From: Nitrospiria bacterium
GTDB taxonomy: Bacteria > Nitrospirota > Nitrospiria > JACQBZ01
Assembly (NCBI GenBank): GCA_919901335.1
Contig: CAKKOZ010000099.1
Span: 1 to 38,358 of the forward strand
Direction of reading: 5' to 3'
DNA length: 38,358 nucleotides
The position numbers and the translations under genes are program-made. Below the pieces are notes generated by a model. That model had not been told where the DNA came from, did no database searches, and saw only the letters and a program-made list of their open reading frames with translations. Positions 25,328 through 32,581 of the stretch are shown one piece after another. Numbering within the stretch: the stretch's first letter is position 1; every line of letters begins with the position of its first letter.

Positions 25328-25966
25328 ATGCGAAGAGAAGGTATCACGCCTCCTAAGTTTGCCGATAAATTCGCCCGGATCGATTTCGAGGCCGAGCCCA
25401 TGCCGGTTCTCTGTCTCTATCCGATCCCGGCACCGGTAGAATTAGACTCCCTCCGACTTTCGATCTGCGGTCTTGAATTAAAGCCGCGCCCCATTCCCTG
25501 GTCTGAATTGGCGGATCTCCCGCGCGTACGGATACAGCGGCCCCTGATCTGCTCCATCTTCAACTGGTCGGAGGTGGTGGAATGGGAGGGGATTCGATTG
25601 GTGGAGTTCATAGACCACCTCGCGCTCGATACGCCTGCGGAGGGTTACTACGCCTTCTATTCCCGGGACGGACATTACTTTGAAACGCTTTCCCGGGATG
25701 AGGCCAGGGATCCGAGGGTAATGTTGGCCTATGGGCTCAATGGTGAACCGCTGCCCTTACAGCACGGAGGTCCGCTCCGTCTCGTGGTCCCGTTCCTTCA
25801 GGGTTATAAAAGCGTCAAATGGGTCCGGACGATTCGGGCCTTCCGACGTGATCCCATGGGTATCAAACGGCTTCGGGGCCAGAGCCGAAGCGCCCGTTTG
25901 AGTGAGGAATGGCTGAAACGGTATGGGATCGCGCTTCCTGAAGGGAAACCGGGAGATCCTCCATGA
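25328..25966 (+). CDS. Sulfite-oxidase-fold molybdopterin oxidoreductase (candidate nitrate reductase)
   Basis: This 212-residue protein has the oxidoreductase molybdopterin-binding fold of sulfite oxidase, MsrP (YedY) and eukaryotic nitrate reductase. C75 in RPLICSIFNWSEVVEWEGIRL-type context is the expected molybdenum-ligating cysteine, and GGPLRLVVPFLQGYKSVKWV (147-166) is the second family signature. It has no Tat signal or membrane segment, so it is probably cytoplasmic, unlike MsrP. It also lacks the C-terminal dimerisation domain of sulfite oxidase. It is the first gene of a sigma-54-driven operon with nitrite reductase, PII-like proteins and NarK, and overlaps the next gene by ATGA. 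From context I infer a role in nitrate reduction; a sulfite- or sulfoxide-directed enzyme is the alternative. Confidence 0.85.
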   Translation: MRREGITPPKFADKFARIDFEAEPMPVLCLYPIPAPVELDSLRLSICGLELKPRPIPWSELADLPRVRIQRPLICSIFNWSEVVEWEGIRLVEFIDHLALDTPAEGYYAFYSRDGHYFETLSRDEARDPRVMLAYGLNGEPLPLQHGGPLRLVVPFLQGYKSVKWVRTIRAFRRDPMGIKRLRGQSRSARLSEEWLKRYGIALPEGKPGDPP

Positions 25967-28900
25967 GCGCTTCTTCTCGACTGATTGTGGTCGGCAATGG
26001 AATGGCCGGGGTGGCCGCTATCGAGGAGGTCATCAAGAAGTCCTCCCCACCGGCCATTACCGTTTTCGGGGGCGAACCCCACGTCAACTATAACCGCATT
26101 CTGCTTTCGGATGTGATCGCCTGCGCCAAAACCTTCGACGAGATCTATCTCAATACCCGCCAATGGTACGAAGATCACAAGATTGGGTTGCACACCAATG
26201 TTTTCATTAGCGGCATTGATCTTGATCAAAAACGGGTGACGACAAAAGACGGTGATGCGTACGGCTACGAGCAGCTTCTCATCGCCACAGGCAGCAGCCC
26301 GTTTATCCCTCCCATCCAAGGGCTAAACAAGGCCGGCGTGTTTACCTTCCGAAACATCGAAGACACCGAAGGGATGATCCGGTGGGCCTCTCAGAATAGC
26401 CGGGCGGTGGTGATCGGCGGAGGGCTTCTGGGGCTGGAAGCGGCACGGGGCTTAACCAACCGAGGGATGGCGGTCACGGTGGTGCACCTCATGGGTCATT
26501 TGATGGAGCAGCAATTAGATGAGCGGGCCGGGGGCATCTTAAAGACCGAAATCGAGAAGATGGGCATCGCCGTGCAGTTAAGCTGCACCGTGGAGGAGGT
26601 GCTGGGGGATGGAAAGGTCGAAGCGGTCCGCCTCACAACGGGGGAGACGATCGAGACGGATTTGGTCTTAATCACGGCCGGGATACGACCGAATATGAAA
26701 TTGGCAAAGGAGGCCGGGTTGGCTGTGAACCGCGGGATCGTTGTGAATGATTACATGGAGACCGGCCATCCGGAGATCTACGCCATCGGAGAATGTATCG
26801 AGCACCGGGGGAAAACCTATGGCCTGGTCGGGCCGATCCTGGAGCAGGCCAAGGTGGCGGCCGATGCGATTGCGGGTGAGCGGGAAAAGGTCTACCAGGG
26901 TTCTGTTCTCTCCACCACCTTGAAGGTCGCCGGCATCCATCTGACCTCGATGGGGGATTTCCTGGGTCGGGAGCTCGGCTCCGAGGAGCTGGTCTATATG
27001 GATGCGGGCATGGCCACCTATAAGAAGCTGGTGATCTGGAACAAGCGGGTGGTGGGGGCCATCTTTTTAGGCGAGGCCGGCGGAAGCCAAGAGGCCCGGG
27101 AGATGATCGAGAGCAGCCGGGATATTTCGGCCCTTCGAACCCGACTCCTGACGGGTAGCGGCGATTCTGAAAAGTCAGGGGACCCGGCCGCCCTGCCGGA
27201 CACGACGCTCATCTGCAACTGCAACACCGTGACCAAGGGGGAAATCGTCTGCGCCATCCGTGAGAAGAATTGTAAGACGCGAGAAGGCATTGCGGACTGC
27301 ACGCGGGCGACCACGGGTTGCGGAAGCTGCACAACGCTGGTGGAGCAGATCCTATCGGCCATCCTCGAAGAGTCCACGGATACGGCCGTTGCGTCTCCAA
27401 AAGCAAAGGGGATTCCCACATCGACCAACAAGATCGAGGAATGGAAAAAGGAAAAAGACGGGCTGGATGTTCTCGAAGACCTATATCGGTATGCCAAGGA
27501 AGGCTGGGAGGCGATCACAGAGGCGGATGTACAGCGGCTGAAGTGGTACGGGCTGTTCCTCCGAACCCCCACGCCCGGATACTTTATGATCCGGGTCCGA
27601 ATCCCCAACGGGATTGCCCATGCCGCGCAGTTTCGTGCGTTTTCAGAGATCTCGGAAAGATTCGGGAAGGGTTTCGCCGATATCACCACCCGCCAGCAGA
27701 TCCAGCTCCGTAACATGCGGATCGAGCATGTGCCGGAAATCTTCGAGAGGCTAAAGTCGGTCGGCCTGACCAGCCTTCAAACCGGGATGGACAGCATCCG
27801 GAACGTCGTCGGCTGCCCCGTGACGGGCCTGTCTCCGACCGAGGTGATCGACACGGCGTCGGTCGTTAAAGAATTCAATGATCTTTTCATCGGGAATCGG
27901 GATTACACCAATCTGCCGCGAAAATTCAATGTCGCGATCACCGGATGTCGCGAGAACTGCACCCATGCCGACAGCCAGGATATCGCGCTGATCCCGGCCG
28001 CGAAAGAGATCGACGGGCAGACGGTCGTCGGTTTCAACGTGCTGGTCGGCGGAAAGATGGGCTCCGGCGGATTCCGGGCCGCAAGCGCTTTGGATGTTTT
28101 TGTTCGGCCGGACGAGGCGGTCGAGATCTTAAGCCGGATCACGTTGATCTACCGCGACCACGGGCCGCGCGAAAATCGGACGAAGGCCCGTATGGCCTTT
28201 TTGTTGGACGAATGGGGCATCGGACGTTTTCGAAAAGAATTGGAAAACCGTCTGGGCCGGCCTCTGCCGCGCGCGGGAAAGGACGAGCGGAATCCGAAGA
28301 AAAAGACCGACCATGTCGGCCTGTACCGGCAGAGACAGCCGGGGCTTAATTACATCGGACTGGCCGTGCCGGTCGGACGGATCACGGCGGAGCAGATGGC
28401 CGAGGCGGCCCGGCTTTCGGAGGAGTACGGAACGGGCGAGATCCGATTAACCAATGGACAGAATCTGATCCTCCCCAATATTCCGGACCGTTTGCTGGGA
28501 AAACTGATCCAGGGGGAGCCCCTATTAAAAGAACTGAAATACAATCCCTCCGAGATCATGAGAGGCCTGGTGAGCTGCACCGGCATCGAGTACTGCGGCC
28601 TGGCCGTGATCGAGACGAAAAACAGGGCGCTGGAGATTGCTCGACAATTGGAGCGGGAGGTCGCAACCGAGAAACCGGTCGGAATTCACTGGTCGGGATG
28701 TCCGGCCGGCTGCGGTAATCACTTGATCTCGGATATCGGACTATTGGGCAAGCGAGCCAGGGTGGTCCGGCCCGATGGGTCCAGTGAGGTCGTGGACGCG
28801 GTTGACATCTATCTCGGCGGCCGCGGCGGGGCCCGGGCCCAGCCGGGCATCAAGACGTTGGAGGACGTGCCGTGCGATCAATTGCCCGAGGTGTTGAAGG

Positions 28901-29004
28901 GACTGGTCCGCTACGTGGCCCGCGACAAAGCGGTCGAGGCGATGAAAGGTGAGATTGTGTCTTTGACGGTGTTTGCGAATCTTACGAACGAGGGGAAAGC
29001 GTGA
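25963..29004 (+). CDS. Fused NAD(P)H flavoprotein / BFD [2Fe-2S] / NirA-type siroheme nitrite reductase
   Basis: This 1013-residue protein probably reduces nitrite to ammonium in the cytoplasm. Residues 1-400 are a NirB-type FAD/NAD(P)H oxidoreductase (FAD motif GNGMAG at 11-16, nucleotide motif GGGLLG at 152-157, second FAD block IYAIGEC at 272-278). Residues about 413-470 form a BFD-like [2Fe-2S] domain with C418, C420, C453 and C456. Residues about 495-1013 are a complete two-repeat nitrite reductase of the ferredoxin (NirA) type. It has TTRQQIQLRN and the [4Fe-4S]-siroheme cysteines C872, C878, C913 and C917. Standard NirB is about 840 residues with a shorter reductase half, so this fusion would let a NirA enzyme draw electrons from NAD(P)H. 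No separate NirD is seen. Confidence 0.92.
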   Translation: MSASSRLIVVGNGMAGVAAIEEVIKKSSPPAITVFGGEPHVNYNRILLSDVIACAKTFDEIYLNTRQWYEDHKIGLHTNVFISGIDLDQKRVTTKDGDAYGYEQLLIATGSSPFIPPIQGLNKAGVFTFRNIEDTEGMIRWASQNSRAVVIGGGLLGLEAARGLTNRGMAVTVVHLMGHLMEQQLDERAGGILKTEIEKMGIAVQLSCTVEEVLGDGKVEAVRLTTGETIETDLVLITAGIRPNMKLAKEAGLAVNRGIVVNDYMETGHPEIYAIGECIEHRGKTYGLVGPILEQAKVAADAIAGEREKVYQGSVLSTTLKVAGIHLTSMGDFLGRELGSEELVYMDAGMATYKKLVIWNKRVVGAIFLGEAGGSQEAREMIESSRDISALRTRLLTGSGDSEKSGDPAALPDTTLICNCNTVTKGEIVCAIREKNCKTREGIADCTRATTGCGSCTTLVEQILSAILEESTDTAVASPKAKGIPTSTNKIEEWKKEKDGLDVLEDLYRYAKEGWEAITEADVQRLKWYGLFLRTPTPGYFMIRVRIPNGIAHAAQFRAFSEISERFGKGFADITTRQQIQLRNMRIEHVPEIFERLKSVGLTSLQTGMDSIRNVVGCPVTGLSPTEVIDTASVVKEFNDLFIGNRDYTNLPRKFNVAITGCRENCTHADSQDIALIPAAKEIDGQTVVGFNVLVGGKMGSGGFRAASALDVFVRPDEAVEILSRITLIYRDHGPRENRTKARMAFLLDEWGIGRFRKELENRLGRPLPRAGKDERNPKKKTDHVGLYRQRQPGLNYIGLAVPVGRITAEQMAEAARLSEEYGTGEIRLTNGQNLILPNIPDRLLGKLIQGEPLLKELKYNPSEIMRGLVSCTGIEYCGLAVIETKNRALEIARQLEREVATEKPVGIHWSGCPAGCGNHLISDIGLLGKRARVVRPDGSSEVVDAVDIYLGGRGGARAQPGIKTLEDVPCDQLPEVLKGLVRYVARDKAVEAMKGEIVSLTVFANLTNEGKA

Positions 29005-29348
29005 AGGAAATCATCGCGATCGTCCGTCCCCAGCAGGCCCAGGCGACAAAGAAGGAATTGGCGGCGGCCGGAATCCATTCTTACACCACGGTGCGTGCTT
29101 TGGGCCGCAGCCGTCAGGGCGGATTACGGTATCCCCGTAAATGGTTCCGGCGATCCGCCGACATCCGGTTTCTTCCCAAACGTCTTTTTTGGATCGTGGT
29201 GGAGGATCCGCAATACTCAACAGCGCTGGATGCGTTGATTCGTGCCAATCAAACGGGACAGATCGGAGACGGAAAGATCATCGTGCTGCCCGTGGCGGAG
29301 GGTTACACCATCCGAACCGGAGAACGGGACAGGGAATCCATTCGATGA
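29001..29348 (+). CDS. PII-like regulator, NifI2-type
   Basis: This 115-residue PII-family protein begins at a GTG overlapping the previous stop. It has the PII core MKEIIAIVRPQQ and the C-terminal signature GDGKIIVLPVAEGYTIRTGE. The T-loop region is atypical: LRYPRKWFRRSADIRFLPKR, with no GlnB-type uridylylation Tyr context. The LPKR motif and the longer T-loop resemble NifI2, which in methanogens pairs with NifI1 to inhibit nitrogenase in response to 2-oxoglutarate. Here no nitrogenase is nearby; the partner is more likely nitrite reductase or the transporter. It overlaps the next PII gene by ATGA. Confidence 0.85.
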   Translation: MKEIIAIVRPQQAQATKKELAAAGIHSYTTVRALGRSRQGGLRYPRKWFRRSADIRFLPKRLFWIVVEDPQYSTALDALIRANQTGQIGDGKIIVLPVAEGYTIRTGERDRESIR

Positions 29349-29659
29349 AATTGATCAAGGCGATATTCAGGCCGGAACGGGAGGCCGAGGTGATCAAGGC
29401 CTTGGAGAATGCGGAACTGTATGCGATGACGAAATTGGATGTACTGGGCCGCGGAAAACAGCGGGGCGTCCAGGTCGGAAAGGCGACCTACGATGAGTTG
29501 GCCAAGCTGATGTTGATGATCGTGGTTGAGGATCGGGACTGCGACCGCGCGGTGGAGGCGATCCGAAAATCGGCCTACACCGGCCATTTCGGCGATGGCA
29601 GGATCTTCATCCTTCCAGTGGAGCAGATCATCACGATCCGCACGGGAGAAGCGAAGTGA
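29345..29659 (+). CDS. PII-like regulator, NifI1-type
   Basis: This 104-residue PII-family protein begins MKLIKAIFRPEREAEVIKAL. It has the short T-loop context DVLGRGKQRGVQVGKATYDELAK and the C-terminal signature GDGRIFILPVEQIITIRTGE. Length and T-loop match NifI1. The ATG at 29345 overlaps the stop of the NifI2-like gene; the frame is open further upstream but only through that gene. The gene order (NifI2-type first) is the reverse of the nif arrangement. Together the two likely form a 2-oxoglutarate/ATP-sensing complex. Confidence 0.87.
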   Translation: MKLIKAIFRPEREAEVIKALENAELYAMTKLDVLGRGKQRGVQVGKATYDELAKLMLMIVVEDRDCDRAVEAIRKSAYTGHFGDGRIFILPVEQIITIRTGEAK

Positions 29660-30912
29660 TGAAAATCACGCAGGCGATCAAGAGCGGCCACCCCGGTTCA
29701 CTCTTCTCGGCCTTTCTCTATTTTGATATCAGTTTCATGGTCTGGGTTATCCTCGGACCGTTGGCCGTTTATATCGCCCAGGATATGGGACTGTCGACCG
29801 GGCAGAAAGGGCTGCTGGTGGCCTTCCCTATTTTAGGCGGGGCCCTTCTGAGGATTCCCATGGGGATCTTGACCGATCGGTTCGGTCCGAGACGGACGGG
29901 TTTGGCCGGGCTGATCATCACATTGGTCCCGCTGATCTATGGTTGGCTCTGGGCCGACAGCCTAGGTCATGTCATGGCGGTGGGGCTCCTGCTGGGGGTG
30001 GCCGGCGCAAGCTTTGCCGTGGCCCTTCCCCTTGCGAGTCGGTGGTATCCCCCGGAACATCAGGGTGTGGCGATGGGAATTGCGGGCGCGGGCAACAGCG
30101 GAACGGTCCTAACGATGCTTTTGGCCCCGCGTCTTGCGGAGCATGTGGGCTGGCAGGGAGTCATGGGACTGGCCATGGTCCCGATCCTCATCACCTTTGT
30201 GATCTTTTTCTTGATGGCCAGGGAAAGCCCCAACCAACCGGCTCCAAGGCCGCTTCTGGATTATCTATCCCTTTTTAAGAACGGTGACGCCTGGTGGTTT
30301 AATTTCTTTTACAGCATCACATTCGGCGGTTTTGTAGGACTGGCTTCTTTCCTTGTCATTTTCTTTCATGATCAGTACGGCCTTTCAAAGATCATGGCCG
30401 GAAATTTCGCGGCGGCCTGCGTCTTTGCCGGCAGTTTCTTCCGGCCCTTCGGGGGCTATCTGGCGGATCGATTCGGAGGGGTCCGTGTCCTCATGGTTTT
30501 GTATGTTTGGATCGGAATCATGATGCTGGGCGTGAGTCTTCTGCCGCCGCTGACCCTCGTTACCATTTTACTATTCCTTGGAATGATGGGTCTGGGAATG
30601 GGCAATGGCTCGGTCTTTCAGATCGTTCCACAGCGCTTTAGGACGGAGATGGGTGTGGTCACCGGAATGGTCGGGGCGGCCGGTGGTCTCGGGGGCTTCC
30701 TCCTTCCGACCGTCCTGGGATCATTGAAAGACCTCACAGGTTCCTTTAATATTGGATTTCTTCTTTTTGGATTAGCAGTGTTTTTCTCTTTTATAATGCT
30801 TCAATTCGTATACAAGAAATCGTGGCGTCGGACCTGGTTGGTCACAGTGAAACCGGTCGCCGGATTGTCGCCCAGCGGGCGTGTGGCGATGGAGGTGGTG
30901 TTCGGTGGGTAA
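29659..30912 (+). CDS. NarK/NasA-type nitrate/nitrite transporter
   Basis: This 417-residue major facilitator has about 12 membrane segments and the nitrate/nitrite porter signatures GAGNSGTVLTML and GAAGGLGGFLLP. The loop GILTDRFGPRRTG after segment 2 is the MFS motif. It imports nitrate (or exchanges nitrate and nitrite) at the inner membrane. The start is ATG at 29659, sharing a base with the previous stop; the GTG at 29656 is also possible. Co-transcription with nitrite reductase indicates an assimilatory transporter. Its last 8 bases overlap the next gene. Confidence 0.93.
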   Translation: MKITQAIKSGHPGSLFSAFLYFDISFMVWVILGPLAVYIAQDMGLSTGQKGLLVAFPILGGALLRIPMGILTDRFGPRRTGLAGLIITLVPLIYGWLWADSLGHVMAVGLLLGVAGASFAVALPLASRWYPPEHQGVAMGIAGAGNSGTVLTMLLAPRLAEHVGWQGVMGLAMVPILITFVIFFLMARESPNQPAPRPLLDYLSLFKNGDAWWFNFFYSITFGGFVGLASFLVIFFHDQYGLSKIMAGNFAAACVFAGSFFRPFGGYLADRFGGVRVLMVLYVWIGIMMLGVSLLPPLTLVTILLFLGMMGLGMGNGSVFQIVPQRFRTEMGVVTGMVGAAGGLGGFLLPTVLGSLKDLTGSFNIGFLLFGLAVFFSFIMLQFVYKKSWRRTWLVTVKPVAGLSPSGRVAMEVVFGG

Positions 30913-31132
30913 GGGATTAAAAGAACAGGTGGCGAAGCTTGAACGGCGTCTGATTTTGAATGCCTTGGAGGCGGCAGATTGGAAGCAGTCTCTGGCCGCA
31001 AAAGAGTTATGGATCAGTGAACGGGTGCTGCGGTATAAGATGAGGAAATACGGACTTAAATTAGAAACAAAATTGTCGCTGTCAGACAGAATTGTCGATG
31101 CAACGGTTCCTCTTAGGAAAACAGAGAGTTAG
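30905..31132 (+). CDS. Stand-alone Fis-type helix-turn-helix protein
   Basis: This 75-residue protein is nearly only a Fis-type HTH: LERRLILNALEAADWKQSLA, then AKELWISERVLRYKMRKYGL. It matches the C-terminal DNA-binding domain of NtrC-family activators but has no AAA+ domain. I chose the GTG at 30905, overlapping the narK stop; the in-frame ATG at 30881 would add 8 Trp/Arg-rich residues inside narK. A dedicated DNA-binding partner for an activator, or a small repressor, would fit. Its 3' coding region contains two copies of the GACAA-N2-TTGTC motif, so the coding DNA doubles as regulatory sequence for the promoter at 31278. Confidence 0.78.
   Translation: MGKGLKEQVAKLERRLILNALEAADWKQSLAAKELWISERVLRYKMRKYGLKLETKLSLSDRIVDATVPLRKTES
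31066..31096 (+). promoter_or_regulatory. Two tandem candidate activator-binding sites (in the Fis-type gene)
   Basis: AACAAAATTGTC (31066-31077) and GACAGAATTGTC (31085-31096) each match GACAA-N2-TTGTC with one mismatch. Their centres are 19 bp apart. They lie about 180-210 bp upstream of the -24 element at 31278, within the usual range for sigma-54 enhancers. Confidence 0.5.
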
Positions 31133-31164
31133 TAAATTATTCGGCAAGCCGACTTTGTATTCAT

Positions 31165-31176
31165 GACAAGATTGTC
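31165..31176 (+). promoter_or_regulatory. Perfect candidate activator-binding site upstream of the porin-amt-glnB operon
   Basis: GACAAGATTGTC is a perfect 5+2+5 inverted repeat. It ends 101 bp before the -24 element at 31278; the site at 25173-25184 ends 103 bp before its own -24 element. The rest of the 31133-31277 spacer is AT-rich and shows no gene. Confidence 0.6.
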
Positions 31177-31277
31177 GAAGGATCATCTCGGCCGATCTTA
31201 ATGTTGCCGTAGTCCAGAACCATTATATCTTATTAAATAAGAAGAGTTTTTAAGAGTTTATATCTCAATAAAATAAA

Positions 31278-31293
31278 TGGCATCGGTCTTGCT
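31278..31293 (+). promoter_or_regulatory. Sigma-54 promoter of the porin-amt-glnB operon
   Basis: TGGCATCGGTCTTGCT has GG at 31279-31280 and GC at 31291-31292 with the required 10-base spacing, and it shares TGGCAT and TTGCT with the promoter at 25288. The predicted start is near 31304, leaving a leader of about 118 nt before the porin start. Confidence 0.88.
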
Positions 31294-31317
31294 TCTGTAA
31301 AGACGACAGGACTTTCT

Positions 31318-31358
31318 GGATACGACGCCGTATCCCATCACTCCCCGGCAATGAAGCC
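31318..31358 (+). promoter_or_regulatory. Leader hairpins between the sigma-54 start and the porin gene
   Basis: Two hairpins follow the transcription start. The first is GGATAC-GACGCC-GTATCC (31318-31335): 6 pairs, possibly 7 with a tetraloop. The second is GGC-AATGAA-GCC (31347-31358), whose six-base loop has A at 1 and G at 4, as in ANTAR targets, but with only 3 pairs. No T-tract terminator follows, so any role in antitermination is doubtful. Confidence 0.3.
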
Positions 31359-31421
31359 CGCTGGATCAAAAGATCCCAAATTAATTCAATTAACGGATTT
31401 CACAACATGAAGGAGGAGTTC

Positions 31422-32549
31422 ATGAAAATGTCCATTCGTATTCTGACCGTTTTCTTGTTCATTAGCCTGCTTGCTCCAATAGCAGGTCTGGCGGAGGAAG
31501 TACCCTCTGAGAAAGAGGTGGGGGCCGTCTTTCCCGAGAAACAATGGTTTGAGGATGTCCATATGGCCGGGTTCGTCGACACCTATTTCAGCTATAACTT
31601 AAACAACCCGGACAGCATGAAGAACACCTATGGCGGCTTGGGAAGCAACTTCGATTTCGAGCATAACACCTTCAGCTTGAGCCTGGCGGAACTGGTGTTC
31701 CATAAGGATCCGGACCCGGTCGGATTCCGCGTGGACCTCGATTTCGGACCGACAACCGATTTCGTGCATTGCGGAGCTGTCAATTGTCCCGACACCGCCG
31801 GGGAGGCCAATTACAAAAACATACAGCAGGCTTATGTAAGCTGGGCGACTCCGCTGGGTCCGAAGCTTGAAGTCGGAAAATTCGTGACGCACATGGGCGC
31901 CGAGGTAATCGAATCGAAGGACAACTGGAACTACACGAGAAGCCTTCTATTCGCCTATGCGATCCCGTACTACCATGCCGGCACACGCGTCAACATCCCG
32001 GTGAATGATATGTTCTTCGTCAACGGCTATGCCTACAACGGCTGGAACAACGTTGTTGAAAATAACGATTCCAAAACGTTTGGCGCAACGATCGGAATCA
32101 CGCCGATCCCGCAGCTTCCGATCCTACTGAACTGGATCGGGCCGGAAGAGGCCTTCGGCGATCTTCAGGTGTATGAGGCGATCGCAACCTTGAACCTTAC
32201 CGACTCTCTTTCCTTCATGGTGGATTACAACCTTGGCGATCGCGAAAACGCAGCCGGCAAGGACGAAGGTTACTCCGGCATCGCGGCCTATGCACGATGG
32301 AAGAAAGATCCATGCGCATTGGCCGTGCGATATGAAAATCTGAAGGATGACGACGGCGTGATCTTCGGAATGACGGACAACACAATTTCGGAGCTGACCG
32401 TGACGGCCGAGCATACGATCGCGAAGAACCTGCTCACGCGGCTTGAGTATCGAATGGACAGCGCGGACGAGAAGATCTTTGAAGACGAGGACGCGCAGAT
32501 GTCGGACAGCCAGAGCCGCATCGTGCTCAGCGCCGTCTACATGTTTTAG
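31422..32549 (+). CDS. Outer-membrane beta-barrel porin (OmpL-like, Bbp2 family)
   Basis: This 375-residue protein has a signal peptide (about 1-24, ending LAPIAGLA). It is followed by alternating beta-strand sequence with GFVDTYFSYNLNNPD, typical of the putative beta-barrel porin-2 family, and a C-terminal aromatic strand ending VYMF. I chose the ATG at 31422 because AAGGAGGAG lies just before it; an ATG at 31407 would overlap that site. It is the first gene after the sigma-54 promoter and precedes amt by 32 bp. From context it may admit ammonium, nitrate or small nitrogen compounds across the outer membrane. Confidence 0.85.
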   Translation: MKMSIRILTVFLFISLLAPIAGLAEEVPSEKEVGAVFPEKQWFEDVHMAGFVDTYFSYNLNNPDSMKNTYGGLGSNFDFEHNTFSLSLAELVFHKDPDPVGFRVDLDFGPTTDFVHCGAVNCPDTAGEANYKNIQQAYVSWATPLGPKLEVGKFVTHMGAEVIESKDNWNYTRSLLFAYAIPYYHAGTRVNIPVNDMFFVNGYAYNGWNNVVENNDSKTFGATIGITPIPQLPILLNWIGPEEAFGDLQVYEAIATLNLTDSLSFMVDYNLGDRENAAGKDEGYSGIAAYARWKKDPCALAVRYENLKDDDGVIFGMTDNTISELTVTAEHTIAKNLLTRLEYRMDSADEKIFEDEDAQMSDSQSRIVLSAVYMF

Positions 32550-32581
32550 TGAAGAGGAATTTCCAAAAAGGAGAAATGATC

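Noticed and set aside
31363-31376. GGATC-AAAA-GATCC hairpin as a terminator before the porin gene
   Set aside because: Only 5 pairs and no T-tract follows (CAAATTAATT).
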